DNA of 61,891 nt. It comes from Paracamarosporium sp. OC-R06-R3 (lineage: Eukaryota; Ascomycota; Dothideomycetes; Pleosporales; Didymosphaeriaceae). A program made the translations under genes and the position numbers. The DNA lies in assembly GCA_019828545.1 (NCBI GenBank), contig JACVRA010000425.1, positions 1 to 61,891 of the forward strand. The letters run 5' to 3'. Of this stretch, positions 33,675 through 44,700 are shown piece by piece. The notes beneath the pieces are model-generated. The model was not told the origin of the DNA. It did no database searches and saw nothing but the letters and a program-made list of their open reading frames with translations. How positions within the stretch are numbered: the first letter of the stretch is position 1; every line of letters starts with the position of its first letter.

Positions 33675-35054
33675 CTAGGCCCCCACAGGCGGCGCACTAG
33701 TACTCTTCCCCTCTGCCAACCTCACAAGCTGTCCTGCATAGTACATCACATCAACTCCCGCACCTACGATCTTCGGTCCTAGATTCCTCACAAACCAATT
33801 CCCCCTCACATATCTCAAATCGCACCTTGCATCCTCATCCTTCACATCGTCATTCAGCAGAACCTCCTTCGCGAGCCTCGGCCACACCACGCTGGGCCTT
33901 GCTAACCCAATGAGATCACAAGCGCCCGAGTCGAGCGCAGCCTGCATGCCTCTCCTGCTGCGGAAACCACCCGTCACCATGAGGAGGACATCAGGGTAAT
34001 GAGCGCGTACGGAGCGCGCATAGTCGAGGAAGAAAGCTTCTCGGTGAATAGTGCGCGCTGATTTGGCCAGAGGTTCGTCGCCGGCCGCCATGCGCAGGTT
34101 TTCTACGGTCCCGCCACTGATCTCGAGGAAGTCGATGCCTTCCTTTACAATCAGTCCGACCTGTTCCAACGACTCGTCGAGGCTTTCGTGCCCGCCTACG
34201 TCCGCGCTGTTGAATTTGACGCCGATGCAGAAGCTGGGTGGGACAACGGCGCGGACGGCGCGTATGATTTCCAGGACTATGCGCGCGCGTTTAGCAGGTG
34301 TGCCGCCGTAGTCATCGGTTCGTAGATTGGTCTTTGGCGAGAGGAATTGTGTTAGGAGGAAGCCGTGCGCGGCGTGGATTTGTACGCCCGCGAAACCTGA
34401 GTCGTAGGATATCTTTGCGGCTGTGGCAAACTGCTCCACTGTTTCGTGGATGTCTTCCACAGTCATGGCTCGAGGTGTACCGAATAGCAACTTGCTTACT
34501 AGATAATCTGAGATACCGCCTCGAAGGTCGACGGGGACGGCAGATGGTGCGATGGTTTTTGCGAAGAAGGAGCGGTTTCCACAGCCGGCGGGAGATTGGC
34601 GGCCTGGATGCACGAGCTGGACGATGGCAGGCGTGTTATTCTGCTGGGAAGCGAGGGCCCAACGTTTCCATTTGTCTTTTGCGGCTTGTGAAGGGGAGGG
34701 CTTGCTGGAGATGTTTTCTGGGTTGCCCATGTAGACTGTTGAAACTTCCATTTCACCTGTGACAGACGTGTCAGGGAAGGGTTTCTTGTTGGAAGGGGAA
34801 AGGATAGGAAGGGGAACGTACCTGTGATTACGGCGCCCCATCCTCCGCTACTCCAGGTGTTGTAAAGAGTTATGTACCTGTCGCTTGGATCGTTGTCCTT
34901 GTCTGCTAGTCCTTCTGCCATTGCGGCCTGGAACTGGGGGTTAGCGATGTGTTCTTGAAATTCGTTTCAAGCTATGGATGCGTACCTTAACAAGACGATT
35001 TGAGAAGACGACCCCGCTCGGGGTCTTGAGAGGGCTACCTATGTGTACAGACAT
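33675..35054 (-). CDS. NADH:flavin oxidoreductase / old yellow enzyme-type protein
   Basis: FMN-dependent oxidoreductase of the NADH oxidase/OYE TIM-barrel family, acting on alpha,beta-unsaturated compounds or dienoyl substrates. Exons are 35054-34986, 34927-34822 and 34756-33675, giving 418 residues with closing phases. The start gives MSVHIGSPLKTPSG, the usual first barrel strand. Hallmarks are VQLVHPGRQS, GVQIHAAHGFLLTQFLSP (substrate-binding His-x-x-His) and TDDYGG, with the phosphate-binding V-T-G-G-F-R-S region late in the chain. No iron-sulfur Cys cluster or second Rossmann domain follows, so it is the short form. Cytosolic. Substrate unknown. Convergent with the membrane protein gene, with a spacer of about 275 bases. 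Confidence 0.9.
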
Positions 35055-35843
35055 TTTCACAAGAATCGCGACGACTGATGGGAAGTTGGAGATTGATGAT
35101 ACCGTAGTGATATACAGAATGGAATGTTGTATAAACACGTATCGTTTACTGGAGTATATGTATGATCTATTTCATCTGTACGTAGCGCCCTTTAGCACGC
35201 TTCAAGAAGTACTGCCCTTCTAAATGCTTCATACGTGAGGCGTGGTAGCGGGGCTCCACCGCGCCGCGTATCAGCCATCGTTCAAAGTAGTAAGCATAGG
35301 AGCCAGGCGACAAGGGTCATCGCGAAACAGATGTTATCCTATAGCGCATTCGTTATCGAGTTCATCAGATCGTGTGAGAATCGTGGCCTGAAACGCGTCA
35401 CAAATCCGGGGTCCAAACACTTATATTAAAACTAGCGAGCGAGCTATCTGGGCTGAATCGTCGTCCCTGATTGATCCGCGTATCGCCATGCACAAGGAAA
35501 TTCCCCCAACGAGCGATAGCGTGGAAGATGAGCAGCTAGGTATAGCACGCGTGGCCGTGTAAGGATAAAGGTGTAATAGTTCGCCGATAGGTGAGAGCAT
35601 CGTCCAGCGGAGTTCCGCCGCCCAACGGCCGAAACACCACTCAAGTAGTTAGCAGCATCCATCTCGACGCCCTTATTCTTTATGTCCGCACAATGAGTCA
35701 AAGACAGGTGAGAAAGCGTACTAGCACTTAGATTGGTATATGATGAGCCTTCATTTATGCGATAAACGCTCGGACGAATTCAGGAGAGGTTTTGAAATCG
35801 ACGCATCAAGCAGCAAGTTCAGGATGTCCCTGTACCATAACCC
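35055..35843. other. spacer between OYE-type and DUF4246 genes
   Basis: No gene supported. Serves as the upstream region of the OYE-type gene and downstream region of the DUF4246 gene. Confidence 0.5.
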
Positions 35844-37749
35844 TTAATGCTCACAGAAGCTAAACGAATTACCTCTTATCTCACATTCATGACCCTCGAC
35901 GAAAAGCCTCCGCTCGTCCATCAACTCCAACCTTAACCTCTTTGCCTCTTCCAATTCAATCGGAAAGTCGCCAACGCTGTCTGTGACCCATTCACGTAGT
36001 TCAGCGGGCAGATTCCCGATTCGACCAAGCCCGTGAACCATCTCCCTCCACCACTCTTTCTGCTGAGGCGGCACATTAGCCGTGGAAGGGATCCTGAGAT
36101 ACGGATCGACTAAGAACAGCGCTAGGATCTTGCGATGTCCAGGTTTAGTCTTGTCTGCCAGAGAGAAAGGGCTGACGCGATGCTGGAGGACGTTTGGGAA
36201 GGTGAGGAGGCGTCCCTCACGAGTGAGTACTGGGCCTAGTTCTTGGACTGCCGGACCGGCTGAATCGATATCGTAGAGACGTTCGAAGTGTGTAAAGTCA
36301 CCTTGTTCGTATGGTTTCTCCTCAAGCCAATAGCTACTCGTAGTCTCACGGAAGGAAAGATAGGAGTCGTTAATGTTGTCACTGTCATAGTAGTATAGTG
36401 CTGAAGCGCAAATGTGCTCATTGAGCTGCCCCTCGATGTGCCAGGCTCCGCCATTGTAGGATGGTTTCTCAGGGGTGAGGTGGATGTTGGCAAGTTTAAT
36501 GATGATCTGAAGACCGTGATCTGCAAAGTCCTTACGGAGATCAACGGTATCCGTTTGAACACGGGAACGCTGAACATAGTTTCCACGATCCGAGTAAGAC
36601 TCTGGCTCTGGAGGAACGAGTGTGCGATGCGCTTCCCTCCACTCATAATCTCGCTCATAGGTTTCCTCGTCCTCGTCCTCGTCCTCGTCTCGCGGACGCT
36701 CTCCTTCTGGATCTATCCAAGGTACGTCGTTGAGGTCTATGCGTGGATCCCTTAGGATTTGGTCCAGTGAAGTTAAGGTGGCATTCCACATCGGAATCAC
36801 CTTGGCTATCACTTGCTCCAAAACATCGTATAGTGGTTTGTGCTTCTTGGGTTGCAGGTTGTTGATGTAGCTTGTAATCTTCACAGCATCTTCTTCTGCG
36901 AACGCAACCTCACATGGCAACCACTGAAATCTGTCCGAATAGAAGTGATGCTTCCGCCCATAGCGACTCCAGTTAGACATGCCCGATTTGAGGTCTACCT
37001 GTGTTGCAGATTCTTCAGGTACTGGCATAATGCCGCCTTTTCCAATCCACTGCTCGCAGTCATCGAGTGATACGATTCCGCCCTTTCCTTCCCATTCCCC
37101 GTTGTCGCCGAGCACGTGTCCATAGTCGGGTTTCAATATTCGTGTGCGGCCATAGAGCAGTGGAAAGAGTGATGGGTGTACAAGGTCAAGGACCTTTTGA
37201 TCAGAGTCAGGATGCCAGTCTTTGGCGCTTTCTGGGACGTCCTCGAGAGGGAGAGCAGCCGCTCGAAGCTCTTGTTTGATCTCAGAAGAGATGATGCTGT
37301 CCGACTTGAAGATGGTGGCCGTCGCATCGATAGCTGGGACGAAGCCGAGTTCCTGGTCCTGCTTCGCATAGTCTCGCATTTCTTCGACGCACTGGATTGT
37401 GAGCTTGACTTGACAACTGGATAGTAGCACTCACATAGTCGAACATTTTTTCGCTGAATTGCTTCTCCGGAGGCTCATCCTTGAACATTTCAATCGCTTC
37501 TTTCTTCCACTTTGCCACAATCTCTTGGTCAAAGATCTTTCGGGTCCACTCAGGCTTATCCGTAAGCTGCCCCATGGTACTCATCATAGCGCGCTCACGG
37601 AGCATGAGAGGAGTTGCAGACCAATCTGTCAGCGCATTGGCAAATCGCTTTGCAGACGAAGCGTATATGGAACGCGGGATGCTGTTGAGCGGTACAGTCA
37701 AGCCGTATAATGGGAGGCCGGCAGGCTTTTCGTTTTTGACCGCAGCCAT
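35844..37749 (-). CDS. DUF4246 family protein (probable 2-oxoglutarate/iron oxygenase fold)
   Basis: Exons are 37749-37435 and 37391-35844 (intron of 43 bases, phase 0), giving 620 residues. The order of segments matches DUF4246: an N-terminal GLPLYGLTVPLNSIP region, RTRILKPDYGHVLG, a KHHFYSDRFQWLPCEV segment, and a long acidic insertion (about 260-285). Then comes IIIKLANIHLTPEKPSYNGGAWHIEGQLNEHI, where the His and Glu could be metal ligands, and finally FPNVLQHRVSPFSL with a second His. The chain ends in FSFCEH, the typical family terminus, which supports the 3' end. The family is widespread in filamentous fungi. Enzymatic activity is inferred from fold resemblance only. Confidence 0.88.
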
Positions 37750-38354
37750 GGCGTTTTGTAGGTTTCCGGAAGAAGGCGATACAAATTACAATGGGCGTGT
37801 GAGACTGTTCTGTGTCGTGGTTTATATCTTCAAACCCACCAGGCGACAATGTGCAATTGGCGAATGAGGAGGCGACGTGGCGCGCGAGTCCAGGCAGCAA
37901 AGTGGGTCGGCGACTCGGCTCTATTTGGCGTTGTGAGATGGTATAACACGTGCCTCTTCTGAACACTGCTCAAGCAATGGATGCATCAGGCAGAAGCTGG
38001 CGACGTTTGGGTGTTGAGCTTCGCGCCGTCTGCCTTTCAGGAGCGAGTCTCAGCAACATGGCAGGATCCTCGTGTCACATGGCGACTTGGTGGTCTGGAG
38101 CAGGTGGCCTGAAGCAGGAGCCGCACTGCGAGGCAAGGCTCAGCAGAGCTTTGCAGACGCCAGCATCATCGTGGACTCACGACCACGGTGATGTGGCTCG
38201 TTATGGTGTTGACGGCTGGTGTGGCTGGTGCCGACCGTTCCGCGGCTGCGGCTAGCGACCAGGGTCTTGAGTTGAGCCCCGCCGTTGCATGCCGCTTGTC
38301 ATATTAAAGTCGCCCGCTCGAGCTGCGGAGGGATGAAGTATCGTCTTCCTTCCC
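37750..38354. other. divergent promoter region between DUF4246 and IQ-motif genes
   Basis: About 600 bases of GC-richer sequence; no gene supported. Confidence 0.5.
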
Positions 38355-40152
38355 ATGTCGGACCCGGAGGCTGGTGAGCAGCCTGCACCTTGCCATGGCT
38401 CTGCGCAGAGCTCGCCCGAAGCGCAGGCGCCGGCGCACCATGCCAGCAGCAAAGAGCAGGAGCAAGCTGCGCAGCTGATCCAGAAGAACTACCGCGGCTA
38501 TCGAGAGCGGCGGCAGCTACAGGGAATGGGGCTGGACGCCAGCTCGCGTTGGTCTGAAGTATGCTCGAGCTTCGTTCATGCCGTACACAACTGACTGGGG
38601 CAGGCCTTGAAAGAGGGTTCGTCTCCACCACCGTGCCTATCCTCGAACCCTGGAGCTAACGATCCTCATTAGCGAGATGGAGAAGTGCCACAAGACCAGT
38701 TCCGCGCTCCCAACGGCCAACCCAAGACACGCTGTCTACGCCCGAGCAACGTTCAAGAGCAGCATCCGACGCTGCTCGCCAGAACTGGAAGCGCGTCGGC
38801 GAAATCGCACGACGAGCCGGCGGCGACGATCCTGTCGACGAGCAGGACGAGCAGGACGACCAGCGTACAAGGGCCTTACAACAGGCTGAGCGGGAGAAGA
38901 CGGCGAAAATGATGGATCTGCAGTACTTCCTTGAGATGGTTGACCAGAAGCATCGCTATGGGAGCAACTTGAGGGCATACCACGAACAGTGGAAGAAGTC
39001 AGACACGCACGAGAACTTCTTCTATTGGCTCGATAGTGGCAGCGGTAAGGACTTTCAACATCCCACAGTATCGAGAGAGCGTCTTGAGAAAGAGCAAGTA
39101 CGCTACTTGTCGCGGGAAGAGCGCATACAATACCTCATTAAGATTGACGACGAGGGGCGGCTATGTTGGGCGAAAAACGGCGAGAGGATAAGCACGACCG
39201 TGGACTTTAAAGACAGCATCAATGGCATCGTGCCAAAAGACGACAGTACGCCTGCTTATGCTCCAGGTGGGAAGCTCGAGAATGGCTCCAGCCGCAGAAG
39301 CTCCACCGACTCATCAAGCTCGGAGTCTTCTGCAGAACACAGCGATGTGGAAGGCGAGCATTACGTGAACCATGACTTGAAGCAATCCAAGGGGCTGGCT
39401 AAGATCAAGTACGTATCTGCGGCAACTGTACTGAACCACTTGTTGAGAGGGTCTGTGAAGCCAAACTCGTGGATCTTTGTGGCCGATACCCAGTTTCGTC
39501 TATACGTTGGAATCAAACAATCAGGTGCCTTCCAACATAGTTCGTTTCTTCACGGTGCTCGCATCTCAGCCGCAGGTCTCATCAAAATTAAAGACGGCCA
39601 GCTGCGCCGCTTGTCACCTCTGTCAGGTCATTACCGTCCTCCAACGAAGAATTTCCGCGCTTTCGTACATTCCCTTAAGGATAATGGTGTAGACATGTCG
39701 CACGTCTCGATATCGCGATCTTACGCAGTCCTGGTAGGTCTCGAGGCGTATGTTAAGACACGTAAGAAGATCAAGCATGGTGTTGAACACGCCCATAACG
39801 CCGAAATCAAAGTGATGTAAGTGATTCTGCCCCTGTTGGCGTTGATACGTGCTGACACGAATGCGGCAGGCATCCCGAAGAGTATGAAAAGAAGATTGAA
39901 GAATCGAAAGACAAGAGCAAAAGCGCCGAGAAGGAGCGACAACTCATAGCTACCCATAATGAGAAGCAAGAGGCGGAGAAGAGAGAGAGGAGCTGGAGAC
40001 ACAAATTCTGGCATAGGGTACGTCACGGTTCGGTATCGTCGAAAGACGACGCGAAAGAGAAAAGGCACAAGAAGACTCTGAGCAAGTCGGGACAGGACGC
40101 GGAGAGCGGAATCCCGCCCTCTGGGAAGCGTGACTCGCTTGGCGGTTCCTAG
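38355..40152 (+). CDS. IQ calmodulin-binding motif protein, four exons including a 13-base exon
   Basis: Exons are 38355-38558, 38604-38616, 38673-39816 and 39870-40152; phases close to 547 residues. The first exon contains one IQ motif (LIQKNYRGYRERRQ, about residues 41-55), which should bind calmodulin. The short second exon encodes A-L-K-E and joins WSE to ARWRS, a continuous helix. Its donor is GTTCGT, weaker than normal. The third exon holds a charged coiled-coil stretch, a conserved region (YFLEMVDQKHRYGSNL, NFFYWLDSGSGKD), a Ser-rich acidic linker, and KYVSAATVLNHLL to the end. The last exon is a highly charged Lys/Glu helix. The family is common in ascomycetes and described only as IQ-domain protein; a link to calcium signalling is inferred. 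Confidence 0.85.
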
Positions 40153-41747
40153 CGAATGCGTACTCCAAGGCATTGGTTGAAGCTGCTCGGGACGAATTGT
40201 CCGACCGGATCCCCTATGGAACATTACTGGTGGGTGGCTTTGTACCTGCATTTGGCGTTGGTGGTACACTTCTCTTTCGATATCCCGCAATCGCCCTGAC
40301 AGGCTCATCATGGTCCACTACTGCTATAGCGTATCTAATAATGTTGCATGATTTGCCTTGGCGGCGGACCCTGGCAGACGGTGAAGCTCTCTGGGACCGA
40401 TGCAAAGGTAATTCCGACTGCCGAACAGGTTGCAAGCCCCAGTGTAGCCCCACGAACGTGTCGTCAATTGGAAAACAATCACGTTAGGCCCGGCTATACC
40501 TTCCGTCTGACATCACAAGTACCTGCGTCAAAGAAACTCTATTAGGTAGACATGACGATGGCTATGGCTGTGGCCAATCAATGGCCATGATGAAGGTAAT
40601 TTGAGGCCAGCGGTGACCTCAGGAGATTGCCGTGACGCAGTGCAGCCACAGGAACAGGATCCATGGTGAAACCGAGCCGCAAGCCGCGAGCCGCGTGGGC
40701 TGCTAAGCAGCGGCAGAAGCATACTCTAGAAGCGTCCGCTTAAGCGGCCGGCGGCAGACTACTGAGGATACGCAGGGACCGGGGCGAGACTGGCAGTGCG
40801 CGTGAAGTTGGAATGCCATGTCGTCTGGCGAGGGTGAGGTGAGTGATCGACGGCGCTTCCTCTGTGGCACGGGCCTAGCAGGGGTCCGCAGTGGAGCTAC
40901 CCCAGCAACGTCCCGCAGGTCGACGTCATGTCGTGTCAAGCCCACGACGCATCCTGCTTTTGCAGAGGCAGCGCGGCAGGCCGGCCTGTAATATCACGCT
41001 ACAGGAAACGCCCAAGGATGCAGTTCCAGGGATGCGGCTCGCGATGAGCAGCGTCGGCGGGGCACGTCAGCCACCGAGCCGTCGATCGGGCCTGGACTGC
41101 GTAGGGAGGGAGGGGAAGGAGCAGAGCGGTCGTCGAGGAAGCCGCGACCTGCTGGCGGGCTGTGGCGGAGGAAGCTGCCACTCGCCAGCCTGCTCCCTAG
41201 GGCAGTGGCAAAGGCAGAGCGCGACGAACGCTATACGGCACTACAACAATGCCATCGCCTCGTCCACGCCCGTCCACGCCCAGCCACGGCCAGACGCCCG
41301 CCCACCCGCGCCGGTGCAGAGATCGAACGGCTGCCTTGGCACTCCGCGGCATGCAATCGACGATTCCGGCGCGCATCCCAGTCCAGCCACAGAACGAGAC
41401 AGGCAGCTACCCGCTCGTGTCCCACCAACTGGCTCGCGTCCCTCCCGCTGGAGCTGGCGCCCCGCCCGACGCTGGTGCAGTGACGCAATGCCTCTGCTCC
41501 TCCAGCGCCCTCCGTCGCACGCGGCGCTCAGGACGGCGCGAAAACAGGTTCTCCCACTCCATTCTTCGCCTCTTGCGGCGCGAGCTACCCCTGCTGTTGT
41601 ACCTCGCACCGCAGCTCTCATCAGGAGCTCTCTCACTCCTACGTCATGCTGGCAAAATTGCCCGCCCCGCTGCAAAGCTCCCATATAATCTAGCCCACCC
41701 ATGCCCTGCTCCCTCTCTCTTGACAGACGTGACCCGTCAACTGATAT
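40153..41747. other. GC-rich upstream region of the LEA-like gene
   Basis: About 1.6 kb with overlapping open frames on both strands but none with recognisable content; treated as promoter and leader. TATAAT at 41684-41689 and a CTCCCTCTCTCT tract at about 41705-41718 lie just before the start codon and could set transcription. Confidence 0.5.
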
Positions 41748-44700
41748 ATGCCCCATACTTCCTCCAGTTCCTACACCTACTACTCATTCCCCCCAACCCC
41801 TAATCGGAACTCCCCCCGTTCCCAACGTTCACGATCCATTTCCAGTAACGCATCTGCTGCTTCGCAACGAACTTTACGAACTACACGAGAACCACTTGAA
41901 GAATACGAAGACGACACAATGCCTTCTCCCGCCGCAGGAAAGAGTGAAACCCCCCGCACTCCTACCAAGCTCGGAAGGAAGCCCCAGCAGGGTGCTCCCA
42001 AGCTAGGCAAGAAGGTTGAGGAGCAGGAGCTCCGCCCCTCCCAATCAGAAGCTACTCTGCGAAACACAGCAGAGGATGCTCCCGAAAACGTTGCAGACAC
42101 CAAGGACCAGGCAGAGAGCCAGGCAGAGGAAGCTGCTGACGACGCCCAAGGCAAAGTCTCACAGGCTGGCGACGACCTTGAGCAGGCCGAGCCGAAGCCA
42201 ATTGACGATGTAGAAGAGGCTGCTGGCGACGCCACAGAAAAGGCCGCAGAGAAGGCCGACGACGCGAAGGACAAGGCTCAAGACACCGCACAAGGTGTTG
42301 AGGAAGAAGCCGAGGAGACCGGCGACGACGCAGATGACGCAACCCAGAAGGCCGGAGAGGAGGGCGAGGCTGACACCCAGGACACCGAAGACGACGCCAC
42401 AGACACCGCCAGCAGGACTGCCGAGAGCGGAAAGTCTGCGGGCGAAGGCGCGCTGAGCGGTGCTCGCGGACTCGCCGGACGAGCTCAGGGCCTGGCTGGC
42501 AAGGCTTCCCAAGACCCGCAAGGTGCCGCACAGGACGCTGGCGACGATGTTCAGCAAGCTGGTCAGGACGCCCAGGACACCGCCGGCAAGGCTGTCGACG
42601 GAGCACAAGACACTGCCGATGATGTCAAGGATTCTGTCGAAGACACCGCCCAACAGGTACCCGGAGCCCCCGATCTGAGTATCCTCAAGGGTTTGGAAGT
42701 CGACGAGGAAGGCCTCATCCACGACCGTGATGGCAAGCCCATCGGCCGCCTCATTGAGGGCGATGCCGAGGATCTTGCTGGCTACGCCATTGGCGATGAC
42801 GGAGAGATTCTCGATGACGACGGCGATCTCGTCGGCCGCACCGAGCTTCTTCCCGAGGCTGCTCAAGAGCAGTTGAAGCAGGGTGAGGACGCTGCGAAGT
42901 TGCCTCCTCTAAGCATCCTCAAGGGTCTCACGGCCGACAAGACCGGTCAGATCCTCAACGAGGATGGTGACTTTGTTGGCCATATTGTTGAGGGTGACCC
43001 ATCCCAAATACAAGGCCGCGAATTCGATGAGAACGGCGAGATCCGCGACGAAGACGGCAACCTCCTTGCCCGTGCTGAGCTCCACCCCGATGCCGCCGAC
43101 CTTGTCGACCAGGATGAGGAAGACGAAGGCGAGGAAGAAGGCGAGGAAGAAGGCGAGGGTGCGGTCGGCGGTGCGGTCGAAGGTGTTGCCGATCAAGCTA
43201 CTGCAGCTCCTGACCAGGTCCAAGACACCGCTGAAGAAGCCGCTGCTGACATTGAGGACGAGCTTCCCGGTGTCGACGCCATCGAGGGCATGGAAATCAA
43301 TTCTACTGGCGATGTTGTTGACGACAAGGGCGAAGTTGTTGGCCACCTCGTTGAAGGCTCCGTGACCGATGTAAAGGGTCTCACCGTCAACGACAAGGGC
43401 GAAGTTGTCGATGCTGACGGCAACGTCCTCGGCAAGGTCGAGCTGGCCGAAGGAGCCGCCGATAAGCTCAAGGAGTCTGCTGCTGGAGCTCTCGACATTC
43501 GCATCTTGGACGGCCTGAAGGTCAACAAGAAGGGCAAGGTCCTTGACGCCGAGGGTGAGGAGATCGGCGAGTTGAAGGAAGGCGAAATCAAGGACGCCGC
43601 TGGCAAGACGATTAACGACAAGGGTGAGGTCCTCGACAAGGACGGCAACGTTGTCGGCAAGGTCGATGTTGTCCCCGGCGAAGCCGCCTTCGACGCCATG
43701 AAAGCGCTGAAGGAGCGTCTTGGTGAGGCTGGTGAAGATGAAGAGGAGGCCGGCGAAGAGCCTCAAATCATTGAGGTCACCCCTGAGATTCATGAGCTTG
43801 AGGGCTTGAAGGTCAACAAGAAGGGTCAAGTCTTGGATGAAGAGGGCGAGCCGATCGGAGAGCTCGAGGATGGTGATCTTAAGGAGTGTGCTGGCAAGAA
43901 GATCAACGAGAAGGGCGAGGTGCTTGACAATGATGGTAACGTCATTGGCAAGGTCCGCGCTGTCCCCCAGCAGCGCGAAGCTCCCGCAACCGAAAAGGTT
44001 GAAATCACGCCTGAGCTCGATACCCTCGAGGGGCTCAAGGTCAACAAGAAGGGCCAAGTCCTTGACGAGGAAGGCGAAGTTATTGGCGAGCTTTCTGAAG
44101 GCGAAGCTAGTGAGTGCGCTGGCAAGAAGATCAACGCCAAGGGAGAAGTTCTCGACAAGGACGGAAACGTCATCGGCAAAGTCAAAACTCTACCTAAGAT
44201 GGTGGAGCAGAAGGTTGGTGAAGCCGAAGACGCTGTCGAAGATGCTGAGGATGCCGCTGAAGACGCGGAGGAAGCTGCCGAGGACGCTGAGGAAGCTGCC
44301 GAAGAGGCTGAGGATGATGGCCGACCTCCTCTATCTATCCTTGAGGGGCTTACGGTCAACAAGTCCGGCAAGCTGATCGACAGCAATGGCAATATTGTCG
44401 GTGAGCTTGTCGAGGGTGACGCCAAGAAGCTCTCCAAGGCTGGTATCACAGCCGACGCCGAGGGCCAGTTCTGGGACAACAAGGGCCATATTATTGGTCG
44501 TGCTCAAACCGTTCCCCAGGAGGAGGGTGAGGAAGAGGCCACCTTCGCCGGCCTTGAGGGACTTGTCGTTGTCAAGGGCGGATACGTTGAGGATGAGAAC
44601 GGCAACCGCGTTGGCCAGGTTGTCGAGGGTGACCCTAAGAAGCTCGTCGGTCGTGCCGTTGACGAGGATGGAGACATTCTCGACAAGAAGGGCTCAGTTG

